Positions 52,622 through 62,068 of a stretch of 64,000 bases of DNA are shown one piece after another (position 1 is the first letter of the stretch; each line of letters opens with the position of its first letter). The notes under the pieces were generated by a model, which saw only the letters and a list, made by a program, of their open reading frames with translations, was not told the DNA's origin and ran no database searches. Made by a program: the position numbers and the translations under genes. Origin of the DNA: Prolixibacteraceae bacterium (GTDB taxonomy: Bacteria > Bacteroidota > Bacteroidia > Bacteroidales > Prolixibacteraceae); assembly GCA_025210775.1 (NCBI GenBank), contig JAOARB010000006.1, positions 166,475 through 230,474 on the forward strand, read 5' to 3'.

Positions 52622-53026
52622 ATGATAAAACAGTTCTTTACAAAAATCAAACACTCCTTTTCAAAGTTTCTTGAATTAGAACTGGTTGCATTAAGCCTAT
52701 ATATGGGATTCTTCGCTACAATTAATTTTCTCAATCTTATTAACATCTTCTCTCCACTGATAAGATTACTCATATCGCTTTTCGCCTTCTTTGTCATTAT
52801 CTTCTTATATTCTCGCTTTAGAGATTTTATTGTCGATTATTTCGAAGCCCAGATGGCTTCCACAACAGCAACACGCCTAGGAATAGTCATCCGTGTTGTA
52901 TTGACTTTAACCCTTATTCTAAGTGTATTTCTTTGTTGGCATTTCGCACCGATACTCTTTATTCTACTTTTTATTCTTCCTTTCCTTCCTTTTCTTGTCG
53001 AAAAAGAGGAAGAGGATATCTTCTAG
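52622..53026 (+). CDS. Small unknown membrane protein
   Basis: Protein of 134 residues with three predicted membrane helices (about 20-43, 45-62 and 85-125, the last perhaps two closely spaced helices), a Lys-rich N-terminus and an acidic C-terminal tail (VEKEEEDIF). No family was recognised. It stands alone between argH (opposite strand) and a gap of more than 800 bp, without a clear promoter box or terminator. It is probably real given its coherent membrane-protein composition, but there is no homology evidence. Confidence 0.55.
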   Translation: MIKQFFTKIKHSFSKFLELELVALSLYMGFFATINFLNLINIFSPLIRLLISLFAFFVIIFLYSRFRDFIVDYFEAQMASTTATRLGIVIRVVLTLTLILSVFLCWHFAPILFILLFILPFLPFLVEKEEEDIF

Positions 53027-53127
53027 CGATCAAAGCCCTTTCTCACACCCATAGGAAAGACAAACCATTGCTCTAGAACGACCTAATACCCCATAACCCT
53101 ATATTAAACCGATTGGACCGCAATACC

Positions 53128-53343
53128 AAACTTGTCATAACTTCACTTTATTATCATACAACAGTTACTTTACCACCATATCAACTTCATATCAAGTTCA
53201 TTTTATCATAACGCATAAATGAACTTAATATGAAGTTGATATGAATTTGATATGAAGTTATAGTGTATTTGATCTCAATGTGAGGTCAACGAGGTGTGAT
53301 ATTGATTTAACTGAATAATGGTAGCGTGTTAAACATAAGTAGG
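53128..53343. repeat. Dispersed palindromic element, copy 2 (inverted)
   Basis: Reverse-oriented relative of the element at 30528-30735. The shared core reads TTTTATCATAACGCATAA (about 53201-53218), flanked by AACTTCATATC on the left (53181-53191 and partial units) and three 11-bp GATATGAAGTT-type units on the right (about 53227-53260). Outward similarity reaches AAACATAAGTAGG (53331-53343). The rest of the gap 53344-53789 contains only an imperfect hairpin at 53546-53573 and no gene. Confidence 0.75.
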
Positions 53344-53545
53344 TTAAATCATTTGTCTAGAAGAAGGAGAGGATGACTCAAAAGAGTAGAGAAGAGTGTG
53401 AAAATTGTAAAAGAGAATATAGAATTAACGCTATATGAAACTTCTTAAATTAGAATAAATGGAAAGAGTTGATTTGGAAGAGATATAGTTCATATAAACC
53501 TACATAGGAGAAGTAATGGGGCAAACTTGCGCGCGTAATAAAATT

Positions 53546-53573
53546 GCTCTCTATAAACAAAAGTATCGAGAGC
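53546..53573 (+). other. Orphan hairpin followed by A/T-rich run
   Basis: GCTCTCTATA and TATCGAGAGC form a 10-bp stem with one mismatch around an 8-base loop, in a long non-coding gap. It may be part of an unrecognised small RNA or a remnant terminator; no promoter box was found near it. Confidence 0.3.
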
Positions 53574-53789
53574 TAAAAAAGATGTTACTGAGCATAGGAA
53601 CATACTGATTTACAGCCTTTTATTTATAATCGTTCTTAGACTAAGAAAAAACACCACAAAACAGAGATACGATAACAGACTAGAATACAAAGCCTTATAA
53701 AATCAAAATATCAAATGTTTTGTTTAACATCTATTTTATCTCAAAATAATTACATAAATCGCATATAGAAATTTTGCAACATATGTGTC

Positions 53790-53848
53790 TCGATAAAACT
53801 TGATTTCATTGTAGGAGGGGGAAACCTACGAAACATAGATTTTATCGA
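53790..53848 (+). promoter_or_regulatory. Structured leader or operator before lutC
   Basis: TCGATAAAA (53790-53798) and TTTTATCGA (53840-53848) are perfect complements enclosing an inner hairpin, TGTAGG (53810-53815) with CCTACG (53825-53830), whose loop is AGGGGGAAA, plus a TTTC/GAAA pairing between. The structure ends 11 bases before the lutC ATG. It could fold in the mRNA leader, or the outer arms could be a regulator site. No known riboswitch class was recognised. Confidence 0.5.
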
Positions 53849-53859
53849 ATAACGAAATA

Positions 53860-54363
53860 ATGGGGAACAGAATCATGACAAGTAAAGGAAATACCATTAT
53901 TGACCGTTTTTCGCGTTCGGCAATAGCTGTAACAGCGGATGTAAAGGTTATAAACAAGGAGCAACTTCTTTCGGTGAAAGAAGAACACAACTTTAAATTT
54001 ATCTCATCAAAACTACTACAACAGACAGACCAACATTACATTGGCAAAGAGGGCATTGATAAGGCTCTTATTGAAGTGAATTATGCCATTGCAGAAACAG
54101 GTACTGTGGTTTTAGAGTGTAGTAACGAACAGATACGATTGGCTAGCTGTTTAGCCGAACATCTTTACGTATTGGTAAAAGCATCCAATATTGTAGAGTG
54201 TAGTCACGATATCGTCGATTTTATGGCCGAATCAACCAAAGCGCAAGGGGGATATGTCGCTTTTATTTCAGGTCCTAGTCGAACGGCTGATATTGAACGT
54301 GTGTTAACCGTTGGTGCACACGGTCCAAGAGAATTGACTATCGTTATCGTTACTGACCTATAA
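53860..54363 (+). CDS. lutC: LutC-type LUD domain protein
   Basis: Small subunit of the LutABC L-lactate oxidation complex (lactate to pyruvate, cytoplasmic and membrane-associated). The 167-residue LUD domain includes AIAETGTVVLE (about 76-86), the helix with ASCLAEHLYVLV, and the C-terminal SGPSRTADIERVLTVGAHGPRELTIVIV signature of LutC/YkgG proteins. The next gene, 10 bp downstream, encodes the LutB-LutA fusion, so the pair supplies all three Lut modules in the order C, B-A. The leader preceding it can fold strongly. Confidence 0.9.
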   Translation: MGNRIMTSKGNTIIDRFSRSAIAVTADVKVINKEQLLSVKEEHNFKFISSKLLQQTDQHYIGKEGIDKALIEVNYAIAETGTVVLECSNEQIRLASCLAEHLYVLVKASNIVECSHDIVDFMAESTKAQGGYVAFISGPSRTADIERVLTVGAHGPRELTIVIVTDL

Positions 54364-54373
54364 ACTACACACC

Positions 54374-56524
54374 ATGAGCATTCACGACAAAATTCGCACA
54401 AAAATTAAAGATGATGTGCTATACAATAACCTTAAAAATTTTGCATCATCTTACAAACAATCGAAGGCTAATGTCTATAAGGATCTTGACTTTGAGGCAT
54501 TAAGACAAAAAGTTTACACACTCAAAGATCGTGATGTAAACAAAGTGATGGAACAATTCCACCGTTTTAAGAAAAATGCAGAAGAGAGTGGCGCTTTTGT
54601 ATACCAAGCCAAAACGGGAGACGATGCTTGCAACTATATTGCGGAGGTGATGAAAAAACATCAGACCCAATTTATGGTCAAAAGTAAATCCATGACTTCT
54701 GAAGAGATTCAACTTAACCATAAACTGGAAGAGAAAGGATTGCATCCTATCGAAACCGATCTTGGAGAGTGGATATTACAAATTGGAGGAGAACATCCTT
54801 CACATATGGTGATGCCTGCAATTCATAAGACAAGACAACAAGTAGCCAAACTTTTCTCTGAATACACAGGCGAAGAAGTAGATCCTGACGATATCAAAGG
54901 AATGGTACAGATCGCAAGAAAATATCTGCGTGACTACTATTTCAAAGCAGGAGTAGGACTTACGGGAGCCAATATTGCCGTTGCCGAGACAGGAACGATT
55001 GGATTGGTAACCAACGAAGGAAATGCTCGTTTGTCTTCTACAGTACCTCCCGTACACATTGTTCTTGTTGGTTATGAGAAACTATGCAATAACTTCTCTG
55101 AAGCAATGGACATTGTCAAAGTACTTCCGAAAAGTGCTACAGGGCAAAACATTACTTCTTATGTAACATGGATTAAAGGACAAAATCCAGCCCATAAAAA
55201 TGAGAGTGGCACCAAAGAGACCCACTACGTTTTTCTTGATAATGGTCGTTTGGCATTCTTTGAGCATCCTGAATTTAAAGAGGCATTAAAATGTATCCGT
55301 TGTGGTAGTTGTGCCAATATTTGTCCCGCTTACGAGATGGTGGGAGGACACGTTTATGGGGATCGTTATATTGGTTCAATTGGACTTATTCTGACTACCC
55401 TTTATCAAGGTGATGCCGCAGCCAAAGACATTCTAAAGATGTGTATTGGATGTAGGGCATGTTCTTTTAACTGTCCATCAGGCATTGACCTCCAAAAGAT
55501 GATCTCTAAATTAAAGATGGTGGTAGGTCAGAAATATGGTATTAACTCTATTAAGAAGAGTACCTTTAAGAATGTGGTGGCCAAACCTAATCGCATGAAG
55601 AATCTGGTGGGTCTTGGTTCGACATTCCAATTTCCATTAACCAAAACCAACCGTTTCAACAAAGAAAAGATTATTGGTACTGTACCATTCCTTAAAGGAG
55701 AAAAAGATTTTAGACACTTCCCTGCCCTTTCAAAGAAATCCTTTACCAAAATGTTTCATCGTGAGATTAAACCTATTGGTAATCCTAAAAAGAAAGTGTT
55801 CTTCTACCCAGGTTGTGCAGTCGAATATTTCTATCCAGAAATTGGTATGGCGATGGCTCGATTGCTACATAAGCAAGGCATTCAAGTAGACATCCCTTCT
55901 AGATCGGTATGCTGTGGACTTCCCGCTATTGCTGCAGGAGACCCAGAGGATGCAAAAACAATGATCGAAAAGAACTTAGATGCAATGAACAACCCTGCAG
56001 ATTATGATGCATTCTTGGTTGTTTGTCCTACTTGTGGAGGTGCGATAAAACATGAGTTCTTAGACTTTACCAGAGAAGATCCTGATCGTTACAAATTGAC
56101 CAAACAGATTGGGGAGAAGCTAATGCCAATGGGGCAATTCCTAGAACAATTGAACCTTAAATTTAGAGTTAAAGGCGGTAGAACAGTAACTTATCATACG
56201 CCTTGTCATGATACGAGATCAATGGATTATAGTGCAGAAAGTCTTCTTAAGAATATTTTAGGCAAACAGTTCAAACCTCTTACAGACAGCAATGTATGTT
56301 GTGGTTTTGGTGGAACATACTCTCTTGATTTTGCTCCTATATCTAATGGTATCTTAAACAAAAAGATCGAACATATTGAAGAGACTCATGCCGATATCGT
56401 TGTAACTGACTGTCCAGGTTGTGTTATGCAGATCAATGGCGGTTTGATGTACAAAGGGGTTGAGAAAAAAGTGATGCACCTCTCTTCTTTTATTGAAAAT
56501 GAACTAGAAATTGTTGCTAAATAA
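54374..56524 (+). CDS. LutB-LutA fusion, lactate-oxidation iron-sulfur protein
   Basis: Single 716-residue chain joining two subunits that are separate in Bacillus LutABC. Residues about 60-300 are the LUD domain of LutB (IAVAETGTIGLVTNEGNARL). Residues 307-367 carry two ferredoxin-type clusters (Cys 307, 310, 313, 317 and Cys 357, 360, 363, 367). The C-terminal part (about 474-716) is a LutA/GlpC-like region with two CCG domains: FFYPGC...VCCGLPA (Cys 481, 513, 514) with CPTCGG, and YHTPCHD...VCCGFGG with CPGC. It follows lutC by 10 bp and probably forms the complete enzyme with it. No lactate permease is adjacent. Confidence 0.92.
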   Translation: MSIHDKIRTKIKDDVLYNNLKNFASSYKQSKANVYKDLDFEALRQKVYTLKDRDVNKVMEQFHRFKKNAEESGAFVYQAKTGDDACNYIAEVMKKHQTQFMVKSKSMTSEEIQLNHKLEEKGLHPIETDLGEWILQIGGEHPSHMVMPAIHKTRQQVAKLFSEYTGEEVDPDDIKGMVQIARKYLRDYYFKAGVGLTGANIAVAETGTIGLVTNEGNARLSSTVPPVHIVLVGYEKLCNNFSEAMDIVKVLPKSATGQNITSYVTWIKGQNPAHKNESGTKETHYVFLDNGRLAFFEHPEFKEALKCIRCGSCANICPAYEMVGGHVYGDRYIGSIGLILTTLYQGDAAAKDILKMCIGCRACSFNCPSGIDLQKMISKLKMVVGQKYGINSIKKSTFKNVVAKPNRMKNLVGLGSTFQFPLTKTNRFNKEKIIGTVPFLKGEKDFRHFPALSKKSFTKMFHREIKPIGNPKKKVFFYPGCAVEYFYPEIGMAMARLLHKQGIQVDIPSRSVCCGLPAIAAGDPEDAKTMIEKNLDAMNNPADYDAFLVVCPTCGGAIKHEFLDFTREDPDRYKLTKQIGEKLMPMGQFLEQLNLKFRVKGGRTVTYHTPCHDTRSMDYSAESLLKNILGKQFKPLTDSNVCCGFGGTYSLDFAPISNGILNKKIEHIEETHADIVVTDCPGCVMQINGGLMYKGVEKKVMHLSSFIENELEIVAK

Positions 56525-56555
56525 TTAGCAGAGACAGACAATAATATAATTACGA

Positions 56556-56588
56556 ATAGAGGTCCTTTTTCAGAAAGAGGACCTCTAT
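56556..56588 (+). terminator. Terminator of lut genes
   Basis: ATAGAGGTCC and GGACCTCTAT form a perfect 10-bp stem, 31 bp past the stop. The T run is short. The rest of the gap to 56820 is AT-rich with no recognised feature. Confidence 0.7.
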
Positions 56589-56820
56589 CTTTTGGCTGTA
56601 ATATCCCAATGTCGAGAACACGTGATAGAGCAGGATGGATGATTCCTTTTTTTGCTACAAGCTAATAATCTCCTCTAAAGATTGATATTTATAATTATTT
56701 CTCATTATTTTTAAGCTTTGAAATTATCATGGTATAATAATTGTACCCTGTAAACATGTAGATACCCTACGCTGTTACAAGTGTAAGTGTAGTATTTATT
56801 TAAATATATTGTTAAGTGTA

Positions 56821-57792
56821 ATGAAGAAATTATCCCTAGTTTTTTTTACCATTTGTGTGCTACTAAGTTCTGTCTCTGTAGTAAAGGCAGATAGGCGAAA
56901 GAACTTTAAACCTAAGCATCGACTGACTCGTAGTGAGTATATCGAGAAATACAGAGAGATCGCCATCAAAGAGATGAATGAATACCATATTCCTGCAAGT
57001 ATTACTCTTGCACAAGGGATCTTGGAGTCTGGAGATGGGAATAGCTATCTAGCAGTAGTTGGTAGAAATCACTTTGGTGTAAAGTGTCACTCTTCTTGGC
57101 AGGGACCAACCATACATATAGATGATGATAAAAAGAATGAGTGTTTTCGTAAATATAGAAGTGTTGAGAATTCATATAAAGATCACTCGGTTTTTCTTCA
57201 ATCCAAAAGATACCAGCACTTATACAAATATAAGATCACAGATTACAAGAAGTGGGCACGAGGACTAAAAAAAGCAGGTTATGCAACCAATCCACATTAC
57301 CCTAAATTGTTGATCAAGATCATTGAACAAAACGATCTAGCTCAATACGATAAGTTCTACCAAAAAGATTATACATCTCATAAATCATCCCCTTTTGATA
57401 GAGGGTCAGGTAATTTCAAATTTACTATTGGAAATAAGAATCGTATCGAAGAACGCAATAAGTCAAGATCTATTGTTGCGGTTAAAGGAGACACCTATCT
57501 TTCTATTGCACAGAAATATGGTTTGAAAGAGTGGGAAATCTATAACTATAATGATGCACATAAAGCCGATATTCCTAAAGCGAATACAATTGTTTACCTA
57601 GAAAGGAAACGTGGTAAAGCGGAAAGAGGTAAAAACACCCATATTGTAGCTGAAGGTGAGAATATGCATGACATTGCCCAATTATATGGTATGCGACTTA
57701 AAGCTCTTTATCGCCGTAACCGCATGCGTAGTGGACGTCAACCAAGTGTTGGAGATACCATCTACCTAAGAGGTAAAGCACCAAAGGAATAA
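56821..57792 (+). CDS. Glucosaminidase with two LysM domains
   Basis: Exported peptidoglycan hydrolase. The ATG at 56821 is preferred (signal peptide MKKLSLVFFTICVLL, cleavage near VKA); a TTG-initiated frame begins four codons upstream. The mature part has an N-acetylglucosaminidase domain (about 40-185) with ASITLAQGILESGDG (catalytic Glu) and NHFGVKCH, AGYATNPHY. A linker and two LysM peptidoglycan-binding domains follow (about 230-275, AVKGDTYLSIAQKYGLKEWEIY, and about 280-323, VAEGENMHDIAQLYGM). It is a relative of FlgJ/AtlA-type hydrolases and probably acts in cell-wall remodelling. Confidence 0.93.
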   Translation: MKKLSLVFFTICVLLSSVSVVKADRRKNFKPKHRLTRSEYIEKYREIAIKEMNEYHIPASITLAQGILESGDGNSYLAVVGRNHFGVKCHSSWQGPTIHIDDDKKNECFRKYRSVENSYKDHSVFLQSKRYQHLYKYKITDYKKWARGLKKAGYATNPHYPKLLIKIIEQNDLAQYDKFYQKDYTSHKSSPFDRGSGNFKFTIGNKNRIEERNKSRSIVAVKGDTYLSIAQKYGLKEWEIYNYNDAHKADIPKANTIVYLERKRGKAERGKNTHIVAEGENMHDIAQLYGMRLKALYRRNRMRSGRQPSVGDTIYLRGKAPKE

Positions 57793-57801
57793 TCAAAATA
57801 C

Positions 57802-57835
57802 AAAAAGGAGAATAGACACGCTATTCTCCTTTTTT
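57802..57835. terminator. Bidirectional terminator, LysM gene/fmt
   Basis: AAAAAGGAGAATAG, 5-base loop, CTATTCTCCTTTTT between convergent genes. Confidence 0.9.
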
Positions 57836-57858
57836 GATCTTCATTTGTTAGGGGTGAT

Positions 57859-58824
57859 CTAACTTAAATGTAATGAATCTTCAATTCTAAATCCATTGAT
57901 AAATTGAGAGGTCTTCATTCGTTTCTTACCAGCAAGTTGCATCTCTTCGAACCAAACAAAGCCATCCTTTAGAGCAACTCTAAGCATGTCTTTATCAATA
58001 GATACTGATCCTACTGTTTCATCATGTGCTTCTACAGAAGGAATGGTTGCAAATACTTTAGCAGTATGTTTTTTCTGTCCATCAATCATCTCAACCCATG
58101 CAGCTGGATAAGGTGAAAGACCACGAACTTTATTATGGAAATCCATTACAGATAGGTCGGAAGTCACTTGACAGTCTGCTTTAAAAATCTTTGGTGCATG
58201 ATTTGAAACAGCACCGTCTGCAATCAGCTTCTCTTGATCTATTGGTGTCACATCACCACTCACCAAAGCATCTACTGTTTTACATACCAACGCTCCACCA
58301 ATAACCATTAGCTTGTCATGAATGGTACCCACATTATCGTACAGATCAATATCAACAGATTCTTGGAATAACATATTCCCGGTATCAATCTCATGCTTTA
58401 ATAAGAAAGTGGTTACCCCTGTTTGCTTGTCTCCATTGATGATAGCCCAATTTAAAGGTGCTGCTCCACGATAGTTTGGAAGTAGAGAGCCATGAAGATT
58501 AAAAGTACCCATCTCTGGCATGCTCCATACCATCTCTGGTAACATACGGAAAGCAACGACAATCTGAAGATCTGCATTATAAGACTTTAGTTCTTCAATA
58601 AATTCTGGTGCTTTCAACTTTTCTGGTTGTAAAACAGGTAGATCTTGTGAAAGAGCATACTGTTTTACCTCTGACATGCGAACTTTTTGTCCACGTCCTG
58701 CTGGCTTATCTGGAACAGTAACAACAGCTACTACATTGTAGCCACCTTCAACCAAGGATTTCAGACTTTCTACAGCAAAGCCTGGCGTTCCCATAAATAC
58801 AATTCTAATATCATTTGGTCCCAT
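57859..58824 (-). CDS. fmt: Methionyl-tRNA formyltransferase
   Basis: Formylates initiator Met-tRNA. The 321 residues show FMGTPGFAVESL (about 10-21), the formyl-THF-binding and catalytic region FNLHGSLLPNYRGAAPLNWA (Asn-x-His at about 107-110) and the C-terminal tRNA-binding OB-fold (FHNKVRGLSPYPAAW and onward). Length and motifs are standard. It follows a small DUF5522 gene by 16 bp, so the two are likely cotranscribed. Confidence 0.97.
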   Translation of the reverse strand: MGPNDIRIVFMGTPGFAVESLKSLVEGGYNVVAVVTVPDKPAGRGQKVRMSEVKQYALSQDLPVLQPEKLKAPEFIEELKSYNADLQIVVAFRMLPEMVWSMPEMGTFNLHGSLLPNYRGAAPLNWAIINGDKQTGVTTFLLKHEIDTGNMLFQESVDIDLYDNVGTIHDKLMVIGGALVCKTVDALVSGDVTPIDQEKLIADGAVSNHAPKIFKADCQVTSDLSVMDFHNKVRGLSPYPAAWVEMIDGQKKHTAKVFATIPSVEAHDETVGSVSIDKDMLRVALKDGFVWFEEMQLAGKKRMKTSQFINGFRIEDSLHLS

Positions 58825-58840
58825 CTATATCGATTTTTTA

Positions 58841-59047
58841 CTATTTGATGTCTTCTCTAAGATCCTCTCGGATATTACTATTGCCTTTGATCGCCGTCGG
58901 TTCATAAGGGCAATGTTTACACCCATTGCCACAACAGTAACCTCTTTTAAGTAAAAAGCGTTCGGTCATAATACGATATCCATGATCGCTCATATAGTAG
59001 TCTACTCCTTCTTCTAAAGGATCTTGTAAAGGTTTATCATCAAACAT
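58841..59047 (-). CDS. DUF5522 small protein
   Basis: Protein of 68 residues with a conserved core GYRIMTERFLLKRGYCCGNGCKHCPY typical of the DUF5522 family in Bacteroidota and other bacteria. Four Cys and a His within 11 residues (CCGNGCKHC) could hold a metal ion. The start at ATG 59047 is preferred to a TTG two codons earlier. It sits 16 bp upstream of fmt. Function unknown. Confidence 0.85.
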   Translation of the reverse strand: MFDDKPLQDPLEEGVDYYMSDHGYRIMTERFLLKRGYCCGNGCKHCPYEPTAIKGNSNIREDLREDIK

Positions 59048-59066
59048 TTTCAACTATAATTAAAAT

Positions 59067-59097
59067 AAAAAGGCAACTCTCAGGAATTGCCTTTTTT
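59067..59097 (-). terminator. Terminator of ribBA
   Basis: AAGGCAAc and aTTGCCTT arms with A and T runs, between the ribBA stop (59115) and the DUF5522 start. Confidence 0.8.
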
Positions 59098-59114
59098 AAT
59101 AATGGAATATTTTT

Positions 59115-60377
59115 TTATTTTTTATCTTCAGGCTTTACCTTATGCAATACATGGCCCATTCTATCGCGTTTAGTCTGCATATAGAAAGCATTGTATTTGT
59201 TTGGTTCTACCTCAATAGAAAGGGTATCTTCAACATTTAGTCCATAAGCTTCAAGACCAACACGCTTCACTGGATTATTTGTCAAAAGCTTCATGTTCTT
59301 CACACCTAAGCTACGAAGAATTTGCGCCCCTACACCATAATCTCTTTCATCAGGATCGAATCCTAGATGTACATTTGCATCTACAGTATCGAGACCTTCC
59401 TCTTGAAGTTTGTAAGCACGAATCTTATTCATTAAACCAATTCCACGACCTTCTTGTTGCATATAAACAACAACACCTTTGCCAGCTTTTTCGATCATTG
59501 CCATTGACTTATGCAATTGTTCTCCACACTCACAACGCATTGATCCAAAGATATCACCTGTAGCACAAGAAGAGTGAACACGAACCAAGATAGGTTCATC
59601 CTCATCCCATTCTCCTTTGATTAAAGCTACATGCTCTAAACCATTAGATAGTTGACGGAATGGAATCAAACGGAAATGACCATCATGCGTTGGCATCTGT
59701 ACTTCATCTCCTCTTTCGATCAAACTCTCTCTTTCCAAACGGTAAGAGATTAGGTCTTTAATCGATACAATCTTGATATCAAATTTCTTGCTTATTTCTA
59801 ATAGCTGAGGTAGACGAGCCATAGAACCATCTTCATTCATAATCTCCACTAATGTTCCTGCTGGGTATAATCCAGCCAAACGTGCAAGATCACAAGAAGC
59901 TTCAGTATGACCACTACGTCTTAACACTCCTTTTTCTTTTGCTCTTAATGGGAAAATATGGCCTGGACGACCAAGTTCAGAAGGATCGGTATTAGGATTA
60001 ACCAAGGCTTGAATTGTCTTTGCACGGTCATGTGCAGAGATTCCTGTAGTACAACCATCACCAATTTTGTCAACAGAGATAGTAAAAGGAGTATCGTAAT
60101 GAGATGAGTTTTTTCCCACCATCATTTCCAATTCTAGTTCTTCACAACGTTCCTCTGTAAGAGAGACGCAAATCAAACCACGTCCATTGGTAGCCATAAA
60201 ATTCACCATTTCTGGTGTCACTTTTTCAGCTGCACAAATAAAATCTCCTTCGTTTTCTCTATCTTCATCATCTACTACAATGACAAATTTACCATCTCGA
60301 ATATCATTTAGTGCTTCTTCAATGGTATTTAACACTCCCCCTTGAGTGTTCATATTATCTGCTTTAGCTTCACTCAT
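59115..60377 (-). CDS. ribBA: Bifunctional RibBA (DHBP synthase/GTP cyclohydrolase II)
   Basis: Feeds both branches of riboflavin synthesis. The ATG at 60377 ([12 protein letters not shown]) is chosen; a TTG ten codons upstream also opens the frame. The N-terminal half (about 15-215) is 3,4-dihydroxy-2-butanone-4-phosphate synthase with [12 protein letters not shown], the metal-binding [10 protein letters not shown] and [18 protein letters not shown] segment (here AKEKGV) and HTEASCDL. The C-terminal half (about 225-400) is GTP cyclohydrolase II with zinc cysteines in [25 protein letters not shown] sequence (here RCECGEQL) and the [11 protein letters not shown] motif. Its partner ribH is 13 kb away. 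No FMN riboswitch was seen upstream. Confidence 0.96.
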   Translation of the reverse strand: MSEAKADNMNTQGGVLNTIEEALNDIRDGKFVIVVDDEDRENEGDFICAAEKVTPEMVNFMATNGRGLICVSLTEERCEELELEMMVGKNSSHYDTPFTISVDKIGDGCTTGISAHDRAKTIQALVNPNTDPSELGRPGHIFPLRAKEKGVLRRSGHTEASCDLARLAGLYPAGTLVEIMNEDGSMARLPQLLEISKKFDIKIVSIKDLISYRLERESLIERGDEVQMPTHDGHFRLIPFRQLSNGLEHVALIKGEWDEDEPILVRVHSSCATGDIFGSMRCECGEQLHKSMAMIEKAGKGVVVYMQQEGRGIGLMNKIRAYKLQEEGLDTVDANVHLGFDPDERDYGVGAQILRSLGVKNMKLLTNNPVKRVGLEAYGLNVEDTLSIEVEPNKYNAFYMQTKRDRMGHVLHKVKPEDKK

Positions 60378-60500
60378 TGCATCACTCTTTTTTACGATAG
60401 ACGTCAATTTACGACGTAATATATATGATTCAAACAGATCCTAAAAAATGGTATTAAACACTGAAAAAGATAAGATCTGTTTGGTTACCTGTCAGAAAAA

Positions 60501-61994
60501 TTACGACTCTTTGTTAGAATCGTTTCTTTTTGATTTTAACACTCGTTTCTTAAATAAGTTCTTTAACGGCCTAAATATAAATGAAATATTAAAACGTGAC
60601 GAATCATTGGCGGAAATAAATGTCAAAAACAATCCCGCTGGAATATAAACCAAAGTACTCATCCACATCGCTTCCCAGATAGGCATGGTACCAGATTGGG
60701 CTGCTTTCTTTAATGTTGTTCCAATTACATAGTAGATGATAAACAATAGTATGGAGATGACCAGCGGTAGTCCCATTCCACCTTTACGTATAATAGATCC
60801 TAATGGTGCACCGATAAAGAAGAACAACAAACATGCAACGGCTAAGACAAACTTATTATGCCATTCGATATTGTATTTGTTTCCAATTACTCGCATTAAT
60901 CCAACATCATCATGTGACCTTATTAATGAACGTTGATTCGATCGAACATTCTCTATTGCTCTATTATAAATGACTTTTTGTACATTCAGTGGAGCTTGTG
61001 CCAGCATGGTGTCTAGATTTAATACGGAATCTAGTTTAAACTTGGGTGCTTCCACTTTCTGTTTAATCGAATCGGAGTAGTTATCGTAAGCCAATTGCCT
61101 AGTTAATGGGGAGATGGTCCTTAACTTCACAGCATAGTTCTTCGCCCAATTGTCGGCTCTAGTATATACTGAATCGGCTGCATGTGAAAGGGCCTTTAGT
61201 GGTAAGGAGTAATAACTATTTTTAAACAATTTCTCATCTTTTCGTTGAAATTGCATCCCATCTAAAGGTATCAGATAGACCTGTTTATCAAAACTGATGG
61301 TAGAGAATGGTTTGTTGTCACGATCCTTACGTGTCTCTGGCTTCTTCTCTTCATAAGATTTTCCATGAAACATGGTTAACTGCATATTCAACTTATCTGG
61401 AGTAAATCCCATATATGCTGAATCGGCAACCGTTATATTTACATTCCCACTTCGTTTCGAATGATCATAAATCATTACGTCTACTAGGGCACCACTCTCT
61501 TTCTTAGACTCGACTTTAATGCTATAACCTGGAATATTCTTACTGAAAGCTCCAGGTTTTATTAGTACCTCTGGTCGAGTCTGCTTTATACTGTATAATA
61601 GTATCGACAACTTTCTGTTTGCAACAGGAAGTGCATAGTTATTAAAACAAAGAGCTCCAATGGAGATAAGGACAGAAACAAAAATCAATGGTTTGAAGAT
61701 CCTCATTTGCGATATACCAGCAGCTTTCATTGCCAACAACTCATTACGCTCCCCTAGGTTTCCTAAGGTCATGATAGAAGCAATCAACATAGCTAGTGGT
61801 AGAGCCATCGGTACCATAATAAGAAATATATAGATAACGATCTCTGTAATAATTGGCCATTCTAAACCTTTCCCGACAATATCCTCTAAATATCGCCACA
61901 TGAACTGCATAAACAATACGAAGGAGCAGATAAAGAAGGTCATGATAAACGGACCTACAAACTCTAGTAATAAATAACGGTGTAATCGCTTCAT
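60501..61994 (-). CDS. LptF/LptG family permease
   Basis: Inner-membrane permease of the lipopolysaccharide export ABC transporter. The 497-residue protein has the family layout: three N-terminal membrane helices (about 10-30, 45-80 and 98-120) with MALPLAMLIASIMTLGNLGERNELLAMKAAGIS, a large periplasmic beta-jellyroll insertion (about 135-375), and three C-terminal helices (about 380-470). Bacteroidota proteins of this kind are longer than E. coli LptF/G (about 360) owing to the enlarged periplasmic part. The second permease (LptG/F) is not visible here. ribBA lies 93 bp downstream. A TAACTTTG promoter box is upstream at 62069-62076. Confidence 0.9.
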   Translation of the reverse strand: MKRLHRYLLLEFVGPFIMTFFICSFVLFMQFMWRYLEDIVGKGLEWPIITEIVIYIFLIMVPMALPLAMLIASIMTLGNLGERNELLAMKAAGISQMRIFKPLIFVSVLISIGALCFNNYALPVANRKLSILLYSIKQTRPEVLIKPGAFSKNIPGYSIKVESKKESGALVDVMIYDHSKRSGNVNITVADSAYMGFTPDKLNMQLTMFHGKSYEEKKPETRKDRDNKPFSTISFDKQVYLIPLDGMQFQRKDEKLFKNSYYSLPLKALSHAADSVYTRADNWAKNYAVKLRTISPLTRQLAYDNYSDSIKQKVEAPKFKLDSVLNLDTMLAQAPLNVQKVIYNRAIENVRSNQRSLIRSHDDVGLMRVIGNKYNIEWHNKFVLAVACLLFFFIGAPLGSIIRKGGMGLPLVISILLFIIYYVIGTTLKKAAQSGTMPIWEAMWMSTLVYIPAGLFLTFISANDSSRFNISFIFRPLKNLFKKRVLKSKRNDSNKES

Positions 61995-62068
61995 TAAATA
62001 TCCTTTAATCTAAAAAATACGCATCTCTTTTTACCAACACTCTCTATCCTTAGGTAGAAAGTGACAGA

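Noticed and set aside
59115..60500. FMN riboswitch before ribBA
   Set aside because: The gap between ribBA and the LptF/G gene is under 130 bp and shows none of the conserved FMN-aptamer segments.
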